A stretch of DNA of 64,000 nucleotides from Anaeramoeba flamelloides. Taxonomy: Eukaryota > Metamonada > Anaeramoebidae. The translations under genes and the position numbers were made by a program. The stretch is taken from positions 1,426,001 to 1,490,000 of the forward strand of contig JANTQA010000072.1 of assembly GCA_027625915.1 (NCBI GenBank), read 5' to 3'. Shown here piece after piece: positions 49,036-60,128 of this stretch. The notes under the pieces were generated by a model. It had not been told where the DNA came from and searched no databases. It saw only the letters and a list, made by a program, of their open reading frames with translations. The first letter of the stretch is position 1; each line of letters begins with the position of its first letter.

Positions 49036-49789
49036 TTAAGGAATTAGCGCCACCATAGATTTCTCTATAATCAAAGTATGTTGTAATTGGGTGTAAATGG
49101 TATTAGTGCACCATGACTCGAATAGCTCTAAAAAATCTATTATAAAACTTATTGCACAATAAATTATTGCATTTTTTACTAATGATCACAATTAAAAAAG
49201 TTTCATTTTGAAAAATTTTTTTTTAATTCCTTTTCCAAATCTAAAAATAAAAACCCAAAATACAGTATTCGGGTATTTAATAATTTAGATTTAGAACTTC
49301 CAAAAGTAACTATTTTTAGAATTTTTGAATTTCAAAGATTAACTCAATAATCATCAACATAAAAGTACAAAGACTGATTAGTTTTGTTTGCTTTTGATAA
49401 AGGTTCTTGTAGCATCAATATATTTCAATGATTTGAGAAATAATTTGTCAAAAAACTTTATTCGTTAATTATTTAATTTTTAAAAAAAAACGAATTTTTT
49501 AGTAACTAATCTACATTTCGCCATAAATTTAAGATAGATATTTCATGACTTTGTAGTCTGAATATTGATAATTCAATCATAAAATTTATGGCGAAATGCA
49601 GATTTTATTCTGAATTTGCTGGGTTTTTTACTAATACATAGATCATTTTTAATTGATGAGATCAACAAATATTACTACTTTGCAATCGATTTTTTAGAGA
49701 CATTTGAACCATGTAACACTAATGTTGTTAGGTCTAATAACAACATACTTTGATCCTAGGCTTCTCCTTGGTAGACGATAATCCCTTAA
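49036..49789. mobile_element. TTAA-flanked long-TIR element, best copy
   Basis: Left TTAA-GGAATTAGCGCCACC, right GACGATAATCCC-TTAA, with inverted similarity continuing inward for about 100 bp ('ATCAAAGTATGTTGT' is shared by both arms). Worn relatives lie at 973-1717 and 23020-24360, and a scrap at 54050-54250. No coding frame. It lies in the large intron. Confidence 0.75.
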
Positions 49790-49829
49790 AGATCCAGAAG
49801 AAATTGATCAAGTGATTTTTTTTTAAAAT

Positions 49830-52670
49830 ATTTATTAAATTTCTTGAAATTAAAAAGATTAGGATATATTTTCTTTCAAAGATTCAGAGTATATAAAATG
49901 AACTGTTATTATTTAAAATAAGTTATTTGATAATATTTATTTTTTTTTATTTGGAATTAATAATTTGAATTCATTTTATTTGTTTGAAAATATTTGAAAT
50001 TTTGAGAAATAATAATAAAACTCTATTGGTACTTTTAATCTTTGGGTTATTAATAACCCACCGAAAAAATTAAGATTGGGTTATTAATTATTGATTAAAA
50101 AGAATCAAATTAAAAATTATTTCTTTAGATTATACTATGAATTTTCCAGGTTTTAAAAAAGTATTTTGGGAGAATTTTAAATTTCTTTGTTCGTCTTTTT
50201 CTTCAGATTTTTTAATCCAATAAAGAGAAAAAATTGATTTGAACTGTTCTTTGAATCAATAATTTATATTTTTTTCAAGTTTAAAATAATTATTGAAATT
50301 TTTTTGAAATTAAGTAGATTTTTTATACTGAGTAATTCATAAAACTTAGTGGTTTCATTTTTAAGGGATATTTTTTTACACTTCCTTTACAGACAATAAG
50401 ATTTCTTTCTTCTTTAAATAAAATAATTTTTTTTGAATAATTCAGAAATATGTTGGATTTTGAAAATTAAAAAATGAGAACAATTTTTTAAACTTTTTAA
50501 AAATAATAATTCATTTCTGAAAATAGCATTGAAAGGAATACTGGTTTTAATCATAATCTGATTTTTTTTTAATTCGTTTCATGGATATAATATTTATTAA
50601 CTTATATCTCAGAGAGGATAGAAAAAAAGACTTAATAAAAATCATTCAAAAATTAATTTATCAATATCATAATTTTAAAACTATTATTTTGGGGGATTTT
50701 AATTATGTTGATTTTGAGATTAAGAAAAAATTTCAACTAAAAAATTTTTAAATTAAAAATTTAAAAGAGTTTAAAATTGATATATTTTTTCCAATTGAAA
50801 ATATCAAAAACACTATTAAAAATTTAAAAAATAAATCAGTAAAAGGTTTTCAAAAAATTGAAAATTTGAAATATATTTGTGATGCTGAAAATAATATTGA
50901 TTTAAACCAAATTGAAAATAAAAATTATGAAAAATATTTACTTACAATTCAGAAAATATTTAATAACTGGCTAATTAACCCAGATAAGAATAATATTGAA
51001 TATATTAAAAAAAAGATCAATTTTATTTATCCCAAAAAAAAAGGAAACGAAGGGGTAGCTTTGAATTATCGACCAATTTCTATTAATCAAAGTCTACCAA
51101 GATTATTTCTAAAAATGTTATATAAACTAATCGAACCCTGTTGGGAATTTATTCATAAATCTCAATTTGGGTTTAGAAAAAAATATGATACTCGTATTGC
51201 AGTATTAAACTTCTTAAATACTTTTAATATGATAAAATCAAATAATGAAAATGAAAATAATAAAACTTATATTATAATGATTGATATAGCTAAATTTTTT
51301 GATTCAATTAGTTTTAAAATAATTAGAAAAACAATAAAAAAATTTATTATAAATAAAATTATTAATTTTTTTTTATTAAAATATTATCAAGGAGAAGGTC
51401 TTGGTATATTCCAAGGAGACCCATTATCACCTATTTTATTTGCTCTAATTTCACACTTTCTTTTATTAAAAATCATTTCATTAACAAACCATTGTCAAAT
51501 GTTTGCAGATGATTTAATTTTAATTATTAAAGGAAATAGAAATCAATTAAATCAGAAATTAAATTCAATATATGAAATAATTATTCAATTTGGATTAAAA
51601 CCTAATAAAGATAAAACAGTTGTTTCAAAAGACTTGAAAAAAATTAAATATTTGGGTATTTATTTAGATAAAATTTCGCATATAGTTTATAACTTAAAAA
51701 AGGCGAAAGAAACATATAACAGTTGTAAACAGTTATTCAATAACAACTCGCTTAACAATAGTTTAAAAATTAGATTATTTAAATCTTTTATCATAAGCAA
51801 ATTGACATATGGGTTGGAAATATATAATTATGAAATAAAAACTTTAAATTATTTAAATTCTTGGATTAATTCATGTATTACTGAAATATGTAAAATAAAC
51901 AGAAATACACCAATTCTTATTTACAAAACAGAATTTAAAATAGAAAATATGATAATTTCTATCAATAAAAAGAAATTTAAATTCAAAAAAGAAATTAGGA
52001 AATTTATCTCTTCCTAATTTAGAAAAATTAATAAAGTTTAATCAAACAATAAATAATAAAATTAATTGGAATTCAAAAGATATTATCGAACTAAAAAAAG
52101 AAATATACAAATACACATATAACGAGTTGTTGAATTCAACAAGTTGGAAGGTCCAAAAATATTTCACAATAATAAAAAATCAAAATTCTTTATTTAAAAC
52201 CCAAAAATATTTAAGTTATCCCTCAAGCTCAACAATTCTAAAATTCAGAACATTCACTAACTGTTTAAATAGATATTACTATGTAATTAATAAAAATTCT
52301 AATAAATTTTGTCCTTTATGTTTAAAATATCAACAGAAGGAAATTATAGAAAATATTGATCACTTTTTTATGGATATGTCCTTTCTATGAAAAAAGATAG
52401 ATTAATTTTTCACAATAAATTGAAACAAATAAATCTTGATGAATTGATTTTAAACTGTGATAGTTTGAAATTATTTTCATTAATTAATAATCGTGAAATC
52501 TATGATTTTACGCTTAAATTTCTGAAAGGGAATTTAAGTCTAAGGGCAACTAGAGTGTAATTTACACTTCTTCAATAATAAAAAAAATAATCTGATTTTT
52601 TTACTTTGATTTTCAATTTTTAGATTTGTAGATTTTTTTTGAATTTGCTATTAAAATTACGAGAAGATTT
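49830..52670. repeat. Family B element, inverted copy carrying a LINE
   Basis: About 50040-50568 and 52603-52670 together are the reverse complement of 6890-7440, and the LINE at 50569-52586 sits exactly between them. Shared landmarks: 'TTTCTGAAAATAGCATT' against 'AATACTATTTTCAGAAA', and 'TTTTCAATTT' beyond the LINE. Confidence 0.65.
50569..52586 (+). mobile_element. 5'-truncated APE-type LINE with 16-bp TSD
   Basis: From 50581 one frame runs to 52017 with a single stop at 50749. It starts with a fragment of an apurinic-type endonuclease (ILGDFNYVDFE, the GDFN motif). Reverse transcriptase follows: NLKNKSVKGF, LNYRPISINQSLPRLFLKML, the SQFGFRKKYDT block, MIDIAKFFDSI, QGDPLSPILFALI, FADDLILI with both Asp, and KYLGIYLD. 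A frame change near 52000 leads to a C-terminal stretch with the CPLC...H zinc-finger-like motif. A second change near 52385 leads to the final conserved peptide ending LRATRV and a very short 3' UTR. Target duplications ATAATCTGATTTTTTT are at 50553-50568 and 52587-52602. Most of the endonuclease and any ORF1 are missing. Confidence 0.9.
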
Positions 52671-52874
52671 TTTTTATGTTTACTATTCACTTAAAGAGTA
52701 ATTTTTCTCCGCCTGTCTATCTTTTAAAATTCTTTAAGAACCAATCACAATCGTTTTTTTTTTATATAGGTCAATAGGATGTGTTTTAAAATCATTAACA
52801 ATTTGAAAAATAGAAACACAACCAATTTTATCAAAATAAAACAAAAAAAAAAAAAAACAAAAGAAGATTTTTAC

Positions 52875-53711
52875 TTATTGAGTGACCACAAAAAATGATT
52901 TTTCTTGTCTTAGCCATTTTTAAAAATTCAAAAATTGGCAAGGAAGAAACCAAACGAAACAATCCTGGGTGTATTGAGCTAATAAATTCTGCACATTTCT
53001 GGATTGAGTTGTGAAAAATTTGTTGGTGCGTGGGCGAATGTATAAAATTTTGGTTTTCTTCTGCATCTTTTAAGTCAGAGATTAATTTAAAAGGATTTTG
53101 TATTTGGAATGAAATGTATAGTTCTTGCGAATTTTGTGCAATGAGGAAGTGTAGGTTACACTCTTTTGAGAACTTGACTTTTTGGAAATTATGCTTTTCG
53201 GTAAATTTTTGCAAAAAGGGTTCGATTTTGTTGGTGCTTTTTAAAATTGCTTGTGAACAGAGTGCTGCATTATTAATCATTTGTTTGTTGTGCGCAGATT
53301 TTAATTTGCTGAATTTTTTTTGATAAATTAGAACTTGGTGATCAATGTTTATTGCTTTTTAAAGGAAATGTCGATCGATTAATGAAAAAAAAAATATGAA
53401 AATAAAATTTTTCATTTCCACGAAAAAATAAAAAAAAAAAAAGAGATCAAGCTGAATAAGGTTAGGTACAGGTTGTAGTTTTTGTTTTTGAGAAAAGTAG
53501 GAAAGAAATTCGTAATTTGAAGGGTAAGACTGGAAAGAAACAAACGTATTGGTAGGCATTGGTGAACAGAAAATAACTTTCGGTGTATTCCTTCATGATA
53601 GGAACAAAAGGATTGTTTGCAATCACTACAATAGAAAACAGCGAACTCTTCTTTTTGATCATCTAAACAGGATTTACAAAACGTAGAAGAAGTTAATGTT
53701 TTGTTGGACAT
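52875..53711 (-). CDS. B-box/lipase/GTPase gene, exons 1-2 (B-box, lipase N-half)
   Basis: Exon 1 starts at the ATG at 53711 and encodes a B-box zinc finger: CKSC, then CSDC, FCSYH, GIH and SVH supply the Cys/His ligands, ending in the LPI typical after B-boxes. Exon 2 ends at 52875. It encodes KFSKECNLHFLIAQNSQELY, a core strand pair, and closes with KIIFCGHSI, the strand and nucleophile elbow of class-3 lipases. An intact catalytic Ser would be about residue 224 of the joined protein. The exon 1/2 boundary is uncertain. One consistent solution ends exon 1 at 53470 (donor GTACCT, unusual) and starts exon 2 at 53308 after TTCAG; another acceptor at 53354 is possible. Exon 3 is 5.2 kb away. 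The domain mix suggests a regulatory or immunity-like protein; activity is unknown. Confidence 0.65.
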
Positions 53712-54468
53712 GTGTAAAAAAGCGACAAGAAAAACCAGAAAAAATAAATTGTAATTTTAATTCAGATATTTTATTTTTTACTTTTCTGATCTTTGTGTTA
53801 CAGTTATAAAATTTAAAGTACAGTACGGTTTTTGTAGTAATATTTGAGATTTGCTAAGGAATTATTTCTTTTTTATTCAAAGACCGAAAAAAAGCAATTT
53901 TTGTTTCTTTATAAGAACGATAAATCGAAAAATCTTTTCAAAATACTTTTTTTAAATATCTTTAATTCTGTTATGAAGGAGACCGCAATTGATTTAAAAG
54001 TTAAGGAATTGTCGCCAGACGTGAAGAAGTCTTGAATTAAAGTAAGTTAATATTAAGTCGAACATCTCTTATTGATCCATTGGCTCAAATGTCTCTAAAA
54101 ATTTGATTAGAAAAGTAGTTAATATTTGTGGATCGTCATCAGTTAAAAAATGATCGGCTTCCATGTATTAGGAAAATTCAGCTATTTTAGAAAAAAATTT
54201 GCATTTTTCCAGAAAGTTAAAGGTTGAATATATATTTTCAGACCACAAAGTTAATTCTTTTTCTTATATTAGTTGCGAAAATTTGCTTAGTTTTTATTGA
54301 GAAGGGTTAGATGAAACTCATCTAATCTGTGAAAGAGTGAATTTTGAAGTAAATTCGAAACTTCCGATTTAAAAGAACATCTTAAATGGACAAAGTCGTC
54401 CGAAGTGATTGAAATTTCTTTTATTTTTCAAAAAAAAAAAGGGAAAAATAAAGGGAATATTTAAATTT
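53712..54468. repeat. Upstream region with long-TIR and other repeat scraps
   Basis: About 54050-54250 contains the 'GGCTCAAATGTCTCTAAAAA' block of the TTAA long-TIR family. About 54295-54430 ('AGGGTTAGATGAAACTCATC') matches an insert at about 61738-61880. The 63-codon frame at 53844 is not recognised. Confidence 0.45.
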
Positions 54469-55514
54469 ATATATGTACTTAATAAAATTAACTGTTGAGA
54501 GAAAAATGTTGGGCACAGAAAAATGGTTGGACACCATTTTTAATTGGCAACATTACTAAAATTGAAAATCAAATCCTATTGATAACTAGGTGAATTTTAT
54601 ATAAATCCAGTTTTAAATGTGTTACAAGTTCATTAATATGTGGTTTGTGTAGAATATTCATTTGAATGGTTGACAACTAAATAATATCATGCTATTTTAA
54701 TAAAAAGACAAGTTTTTGTAAAGTTTACTATTAATGCTGAAAATGTCAATTTTTAAACTTGCTTTAGATTATAAGTGATAAGGTTTTGAAAAAGTAGAAT
54801 TACATTAACCATTATTCTGATAAGTAGATTATTGTTATTTTCTTTAGTTATTTCTCAAACTAGAGAAATTAAAAATCAATTTTACTAATGTCCCCAATTA
54901 AAAATGGAGTCCAACTATTTTTCTCTGCCCAACATTTTTCTCTCAACAGTAAGCACTATTTTTTTCTTATTAATATTTTTTGAAACCTAGCTTATTACTT
55001 AATTCATTTAAACATTGGGATCTTTTTTTTTTTTGGAATCAAAACATACTCAACTTTTGAATATCTAAAATGTTTTTGAAATTACTGTGCACTTTTTTAT
55101 TTTTTTCTAAAAAATTGGGGTTGAGAAAATTTTGAAATCAAAGAATAAGTTAATATATTAAATTAGAATATTTTTTTCAGAGAGGTTATCTTTTTAGTTG
55201 AACTTTTTTTTTAATTTTGGCATTTGAAAATAAAAAAAAAATTTGAGACCAAGTTAGGCCCTTTTGTGAAAATAAAATTCCCATAATTTCGAATTTATTT
55301 TATGTAAATGAGTTAAAACGAGATAATGTATATAAAAATGTAGATAATTTCAAGTTTGAATTCAATAATTTTAGCAAAAAATGTTTTCAAAATAAAATTA
55401 ATTGGAAACTTTCTTTATTTTTATTTTTTGATTTTGCTTTTTTAATTTTTTTAATGGCTAGTATTTGATCAGTTTTCCATTTTTAGTGTTTTTTTTTGTT
55501 GTAGGGACATATAT
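54469..55514. repeat. ATATATGTCC-ended repeat, copy interrupted by an element
   Basis: Same unit as 4352-4930, ending GTAGGGACATATAT. Without the 458-bp insert it would be about 590 bp, close to the other copy. The sequence either side of the insert rejoins as 'AAAATTAAGCACTATTTTTT', exactly as at 4368-4387. Confidence 0.75.
54492..54949. mobile_element. CTGTTG/TAA-family element with about 60-bp TIRs
   Basis: The first base is CTGTTGAGAGAAAAATGTTG and the last CAACATTTTTCTCTCAACAG. Inverted similarity extends about 60 bp to 'TTTTTAATTGG'. TAA lies directly on both sides (54489-54491 and 54950-54952), and the empty site at 4352-4930 has a single TAA, so TAA is the target duplication. 458 bp, non-coding. 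Three-base TWA targets are typical of PIF/Harbinger. Confidence 0.85.
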
Positions 55515-56325
55515 CAATTATATGAAAATTATCTATCAAAATAATCTTAAGGTTATTTATTCAATTTTTTTACAATACTAGTGATCTTTTTTTAAAAAAC
55601 TAACTTTATAGAACTGGAATAAAGTACACAATTTTTGAGATTTTTTTTTAATAATTATTAATTTAAACTGGAAATTAAAAAATTAGAAAGGTGAATTATT
55701 TTTTGAGGTTAGAAATATTAATATTTTAATAAAGAAATATTCTTCTGTTTTTTAACTGTCTTTAGATTTAGAAAAGTAATTAATATATATATATATATAT
55801 ATATATACTTGACAATTTTTAATTGTGATATTATATAAAAAATTATTTTTTTTTAAATTAATGAAGAGAAAATTAATTTCATCTTCCAACTGTTAGTTTT
55901 TTTTTGTTATTTCTGAATTTTGATTTAGAAATTTAAATTAAGAATCGTAATTTTATTTATTATTAACCGATCGAAAAAAGATATAACGAATCTATGTTTT
56001 TACGATATTATCAAATATTTATTTGTATTTATTATTATTATTTTTATTTGTATTAAGTCTTTAAACTTAATTTATGATTATACTAATAAAATGTACAGTT
56101 CCATAAAAAAATTACCCATATCTCCTTCACTAATTTCTATGTTTAATATATTTGATGTATAAATTACAACGTTTCGTTTTTATTTATTTCTAATCATAAA
56201 CATAAAAATACCTATTTAGGTAATTTATAAAATATCCCCGTTTCGATACAAAGTCGTCCTTCCCATTTTAATTATTTTGTGTTGTTAGGTTTGTATTAAT
56301 TTAAGGAATAACAAGAAAATTTGAA
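55515..56325. other. Intergenic, AT dinucleotide run
   Basis: Contains an (AT)n run at about 55784-55807; nothing else recognised. Confidence 0.35.
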
Positions 56326-57103
56326 TCTATCAAATATTCCTAAAAATACCCGAAAATCGAAAATATCCGAAAATTTTTTAACCATGAAAAAACACTTTTT
56401 GAACAACTTCTAAGATTCACTCGTGTGAATATACTCAGTTTAAAGGTAAATTTGGAATTTTATTTACGAAACAAAATTTTTTTCTGAAAATATCAAAATT
56501 TCAAAAAAATAAATTTTAGGGAATGGTATTCAACCCATTTTGTGTGAAAGGGATTGATACCTTTGAAGAATGTAACATTACTGATCATTTCAAAATGGTA
56601 TTAACTAAATGAGAGAGAATGTACTTGTAATGAAAATTTCTAATTGTGTATCATTACCTATAATTTTGTAATCTTATATAAATGTTTTCTTAAAATAACT
56701 GAGTAATATCTAATCGTAAAACACATACCTATATCCTACATAAGGTGGCCCAAACAAAAACTTGTTTTAACTTCCAATTCCATAAAAGGAACTGGTTTAA
56801 CCAAAACGTACAAATACAACACCATGCCGAAACTAACACAACCCATACCAATACCCTGACATACCCATACACGTACCCTAATAAGTACCAACAATTACTC
56901 AAATATACTCAAAAGGTATCAAAACCTCTTTAAAGTAGTTTAAAGTAGAAAATTCAAAAAAAAGAAATTTTGTCTGAAAGTAAAATTGTTATTTTACTGT
57001 TAAACTGAGTATATTGACACTAGTGAATCTTAGAAGTTGTGCATAAGGTGTTTTTATGTGGTTAAAAAATTTTCGGGTATTTTCGGAAATATTTCAAACA
57101 CCC
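56326..57103. repeat. Long-TIR element, arms about 120 bp, copy 1
   Basis: The left arm 'AAATACCCGAAAATCGAAAA' through 'CTTCTAAGATTCACTCGTGT' is mirrored on the right, ending 'ATTTTCGGGTATTTTCGGAA'. The middle includes an unusually C-rich plus strand (56745-56935) with CCAAT/CCATAC-type repeats. No protein beyond a 62-codon low-complexity frame starting at a non-ATG codon. Confidence 0.75.
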
Positions 57104-58189
57104 TAAAATTTCAAAAATTGTTTTTTTAATTTGGGAAATAATAGAAAAATTATTATTATTTTTCAAAAATTTCAAAGAAATGAAGTAATTTATTTGGTTT
57201 TAATCATTCTAATTGACTTTTAAAGTGACATAATTTCTATTTTATCCAGAAATACATTAATTTCCTAAAAATATTTTTTATTGATATTATTATTATACAT
57301 AATAATTTTTAAACATTATTTGCCTTTCAACCAAGTTCTGTTTATTATTAAGTTTTTTCCAAAATTATTGATTGTTTTTTTAAAAAATTTCAAGTTCTTT
57401 AAACTAGATTTTAAAAATTATCACCCACCTTATAATGTTAATGGAAGTTATTTTGAGTATTTATTATAGCATTCTTAAAAAAAATATTTTCAAAAGTATG
57501 GATCAAGAATCATTTTTTCTATTTTTTCAAATTGTATTTTGCTTTTTCAAATTTTTGTTTTTCTTTTCTTTTCTTTTTTTTCTTTTTGATTTCTTTTTCT
57601 TTTATTTTCTTCTTTGATACTAATGTTTTTTTGTAAAATATCATGTGGAAAAAAAAATAATCTTCGAAAAGACAAATAATCACTAAGAAAATTGAAACTA
57701 TGGAATCTCTATTTAAATACATTTAATTATCAGCAAAAAATATTTTTATTAACTTTTTTTCAGTGAATGTTCATTAATAAAAATCGTATAATTTTCATTT
57801 CAAAAATTGTGACTCAATTTTTTTTAGATTTTGGTTTTATTTTACAAATAATTAATATATCATGTTTTTATATATTTGGAATGATTTAAAAGTTAATTAC
57901 CATCAGATAAAATTACTTTTTGTTCTTGTATACTAAAGGATACACACACATGCGAATATATATATATATATATATTTACCTTAGAACCACAAATATCTTT
58001 ATTGATTTTGAAAAAAAAAATAATTTAAATTGTTATCAAAGGATTATAAGAGATAGAATTTTTAAACATTTATCTGTGAAAAATTTTATAATTAAAAATT
58101 GCATAGTTACCAAAAATATAAAAATAACACAAAAAAAAATTTTAAATGATGAAAAATTTTTCTTGGTTCTAGTAATTTTATTATTTTTT
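57104..58189. other. Intergenic, nothing firm
   Basis: T-rich tracts, an (AT)n run at about 57955-57972 and short Phe/Ile/Lys frames only. Confidence 0.35.
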
Positions 58190-58860
58190 GTGTGTTTGAA
58201 ATATTCCCGAAAATAACCGAAAATTGAAAATATGATAACATTTTTTCATCAAAATTAAAAAACATGTCATTGGGTAAATTTTAAGAAAGTGTAGTGTCAA
58301 TATATTCAGTTTAACAATAAAATAACAATTTGACTTCTGACAAAATATTTTTTTTTAAATTTTATAATAAAACCGCTCTTAAGAGTTTTTGATAATTTTT
58401 GTTTATATATTTAAGTATTTCGGCACTTTTTATGCTTGGAACATGTGTAGGGCTGAGTATTTTTTGTGTTTGGTAGGGCTGGTTTGGGATTACCAGTTCA
58501 TTTATCTCCTTGTATCGAGAAGGTTAAATAAATATTTGGCCTAGGTACCCTTCGATAGGGTTGGGTTGAGTAGTTATATCACACAATTAGATATTACTTG
58601 TTTATTTTAGGATTGTATTTAAGATTACAAAATTATGTGTAGTGATACACAATTAGAAATTGTCTTAAATTTGAGATTGTCTCTTATTTTGTTAATACCA
58701 TTTAGCAATAATCAATAATATTATTTTCTTCAAAATATACTAATTCCTTTCACACAAAAAGGGTTGCGTACTATTCCCTAAAATTTTACATTTTTTCGAA
58801 TATTATATTTTCAACCAAGAAAAAATATTCTACAATAAAAGCCCAATTTAATTTTAAACG
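58190..58860. repeat. Long-TIR element, copy 2, partly inverted content
   Basis: It begins 'TGAAATATTCCCGAAAATAA', like the arm of 56326-57103. Its right part (about 58600-58800) is the reverse complement of 56505-56710, including 'CCTTTCACACAAAAAGGGTT'. The middle has several 'TAGGGCTG' or 'TAGGGTTGGGTTGAG' motifs at 58450-58575. Confidence 0.6.
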
Positions 58861-58869
58861 GGGAATATT

Positions 58870-59765
58870 GAAACTAAACTTTCTTATAAGTTGTCCAAAA
58901 AGTAGTTTCTTGTTATTAAAAGATTTTTGACTATTTTTGATAATTGGATATTTTGGGGATTATTTGATAAATTCTTCAAAAACAGCCAAACGATTCCATA
59001 AAAAACTTCTCAAAACTACTTTTTGAAAACCTTTACAATTCAACTTTAAATATAAATGTCATATTTTTTAATTTGATTATTGTTAATAAATAATTAATAG
59101 TACATTTTTAATTGTCTCAATGAGTTATTATTAATCCAAAGATTAAATTTGGAAATAAACTTTATTATTATTTCTTAATTTTTTGAATATTTTCAAACTG
59201 ATTAAACCAACACCAATTAATAATTAAATAAATAAAGAAATATTCTCAAATAATTGATTTTATATTAATACTTCGTTGTTGAGACTCTTAATATTACATA
59301 AGAATAATACATAACCTTTTAAATTTCAACAATTTTGATATATATATATATTTAAATAAAACAAAAAATTATCAATTGTTTTTCTGATCTTCAAAATTAA
59401 ATATTTGATTCTATATTTAATATATTTTCTTTTATTTTGAAACTAAAGTTAAAGTTTTAAATTGTTATTTTTTCAAATAGACTCTCAGTATTTTTTGAAA
59501 ATAGATTTTTCAAAATTAAATTATTTTGCAAATCTTTCTTTTTCTTTTTATTATACAAAAATCCCAACCCAAAGGATCAGAATCTTTTGACTAAAAATTT
59601 AATCAGAACAAATGAATTGATATGAAAAATTATAACTTCATCTCTCTAAAGTCTATAAATATAGTTTGTTATCTTGTCACGTTTAATCTAATCCTTGTTT
59701 AAAGAATGACTCTATTACCTTTGTGAAAAAAAAATAAATAACTAGTTACTAGTCCCGTTAACTTT
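58870..59765. repeat. Family B element, copy 3
   Basis: The right part (59590-59765) matches 7920-8055, including 'TCTCTAAAGT' and 'CTCTATTACCTTTG', and ends TTACTAGTCCCGTTAA. The left limit is unclear. Confidence 0.5.
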
Positions 59766-59999
59766 ATTTTAATCAAATTTAGGTATTTCTTTTCATTATC
59801 TGCATCTGATTTTTTTATTTTCTCTATTTTGTAAAAATCAGAACAAAATTTTCAAAATTGATCTTGGTTTAATCTGTTGTTACTTTTTAAATTATTTTTT
59901 TAATTATTTCAGAACAAAATCCTAAAGAAATAAAAAGAAAAGAAAAGAAAAAGAAAAAAAATAGAAAAATGAAAACGATTGAGCTGTTTATTATTTAAA

Positions 60000-60002
<3 letters not shown>

Positions 60003-60052
<50 letters not shown>
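60003..60052. repeat. (TAA)n microsatellite
   Basis: About 16 uninterrupted ATA/TAA units, located about 75 bp beyond the transporter stop codon. Confidence 0.9.
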
Positions 60053-60128
60053 TATTCAAAAAATTAATGTAAAAATAATTTTTTGTTTTTCAAAAATCTA
60101 AAATACTTTATAATTTTTATAAATATTA

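Larger units (their letters stand above)
47695..52874 (-). other. 5.2-kb intron of the B-box/lipase/GTPase gene
   Basis: The donor GTAAAAAT follows GHSI at 52875 and the acceptor is CCAATAG before 47694. Phases match (one base left of the intron, two right, forming an Asn codon) and give GHSINGSLSHVCA, a lipase elbow with its Ser intact. Other introns in the window are about 255-293 nt, or 1.6 kb when repeat-filled. Here about 3.6 kb is transposon DNA (49036-49789, 49830-52670 and the LINE within it); 47695-49035 has no recognised element. The intron assignment is inference, not observed transcript evidence. Confidence 0.6.
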
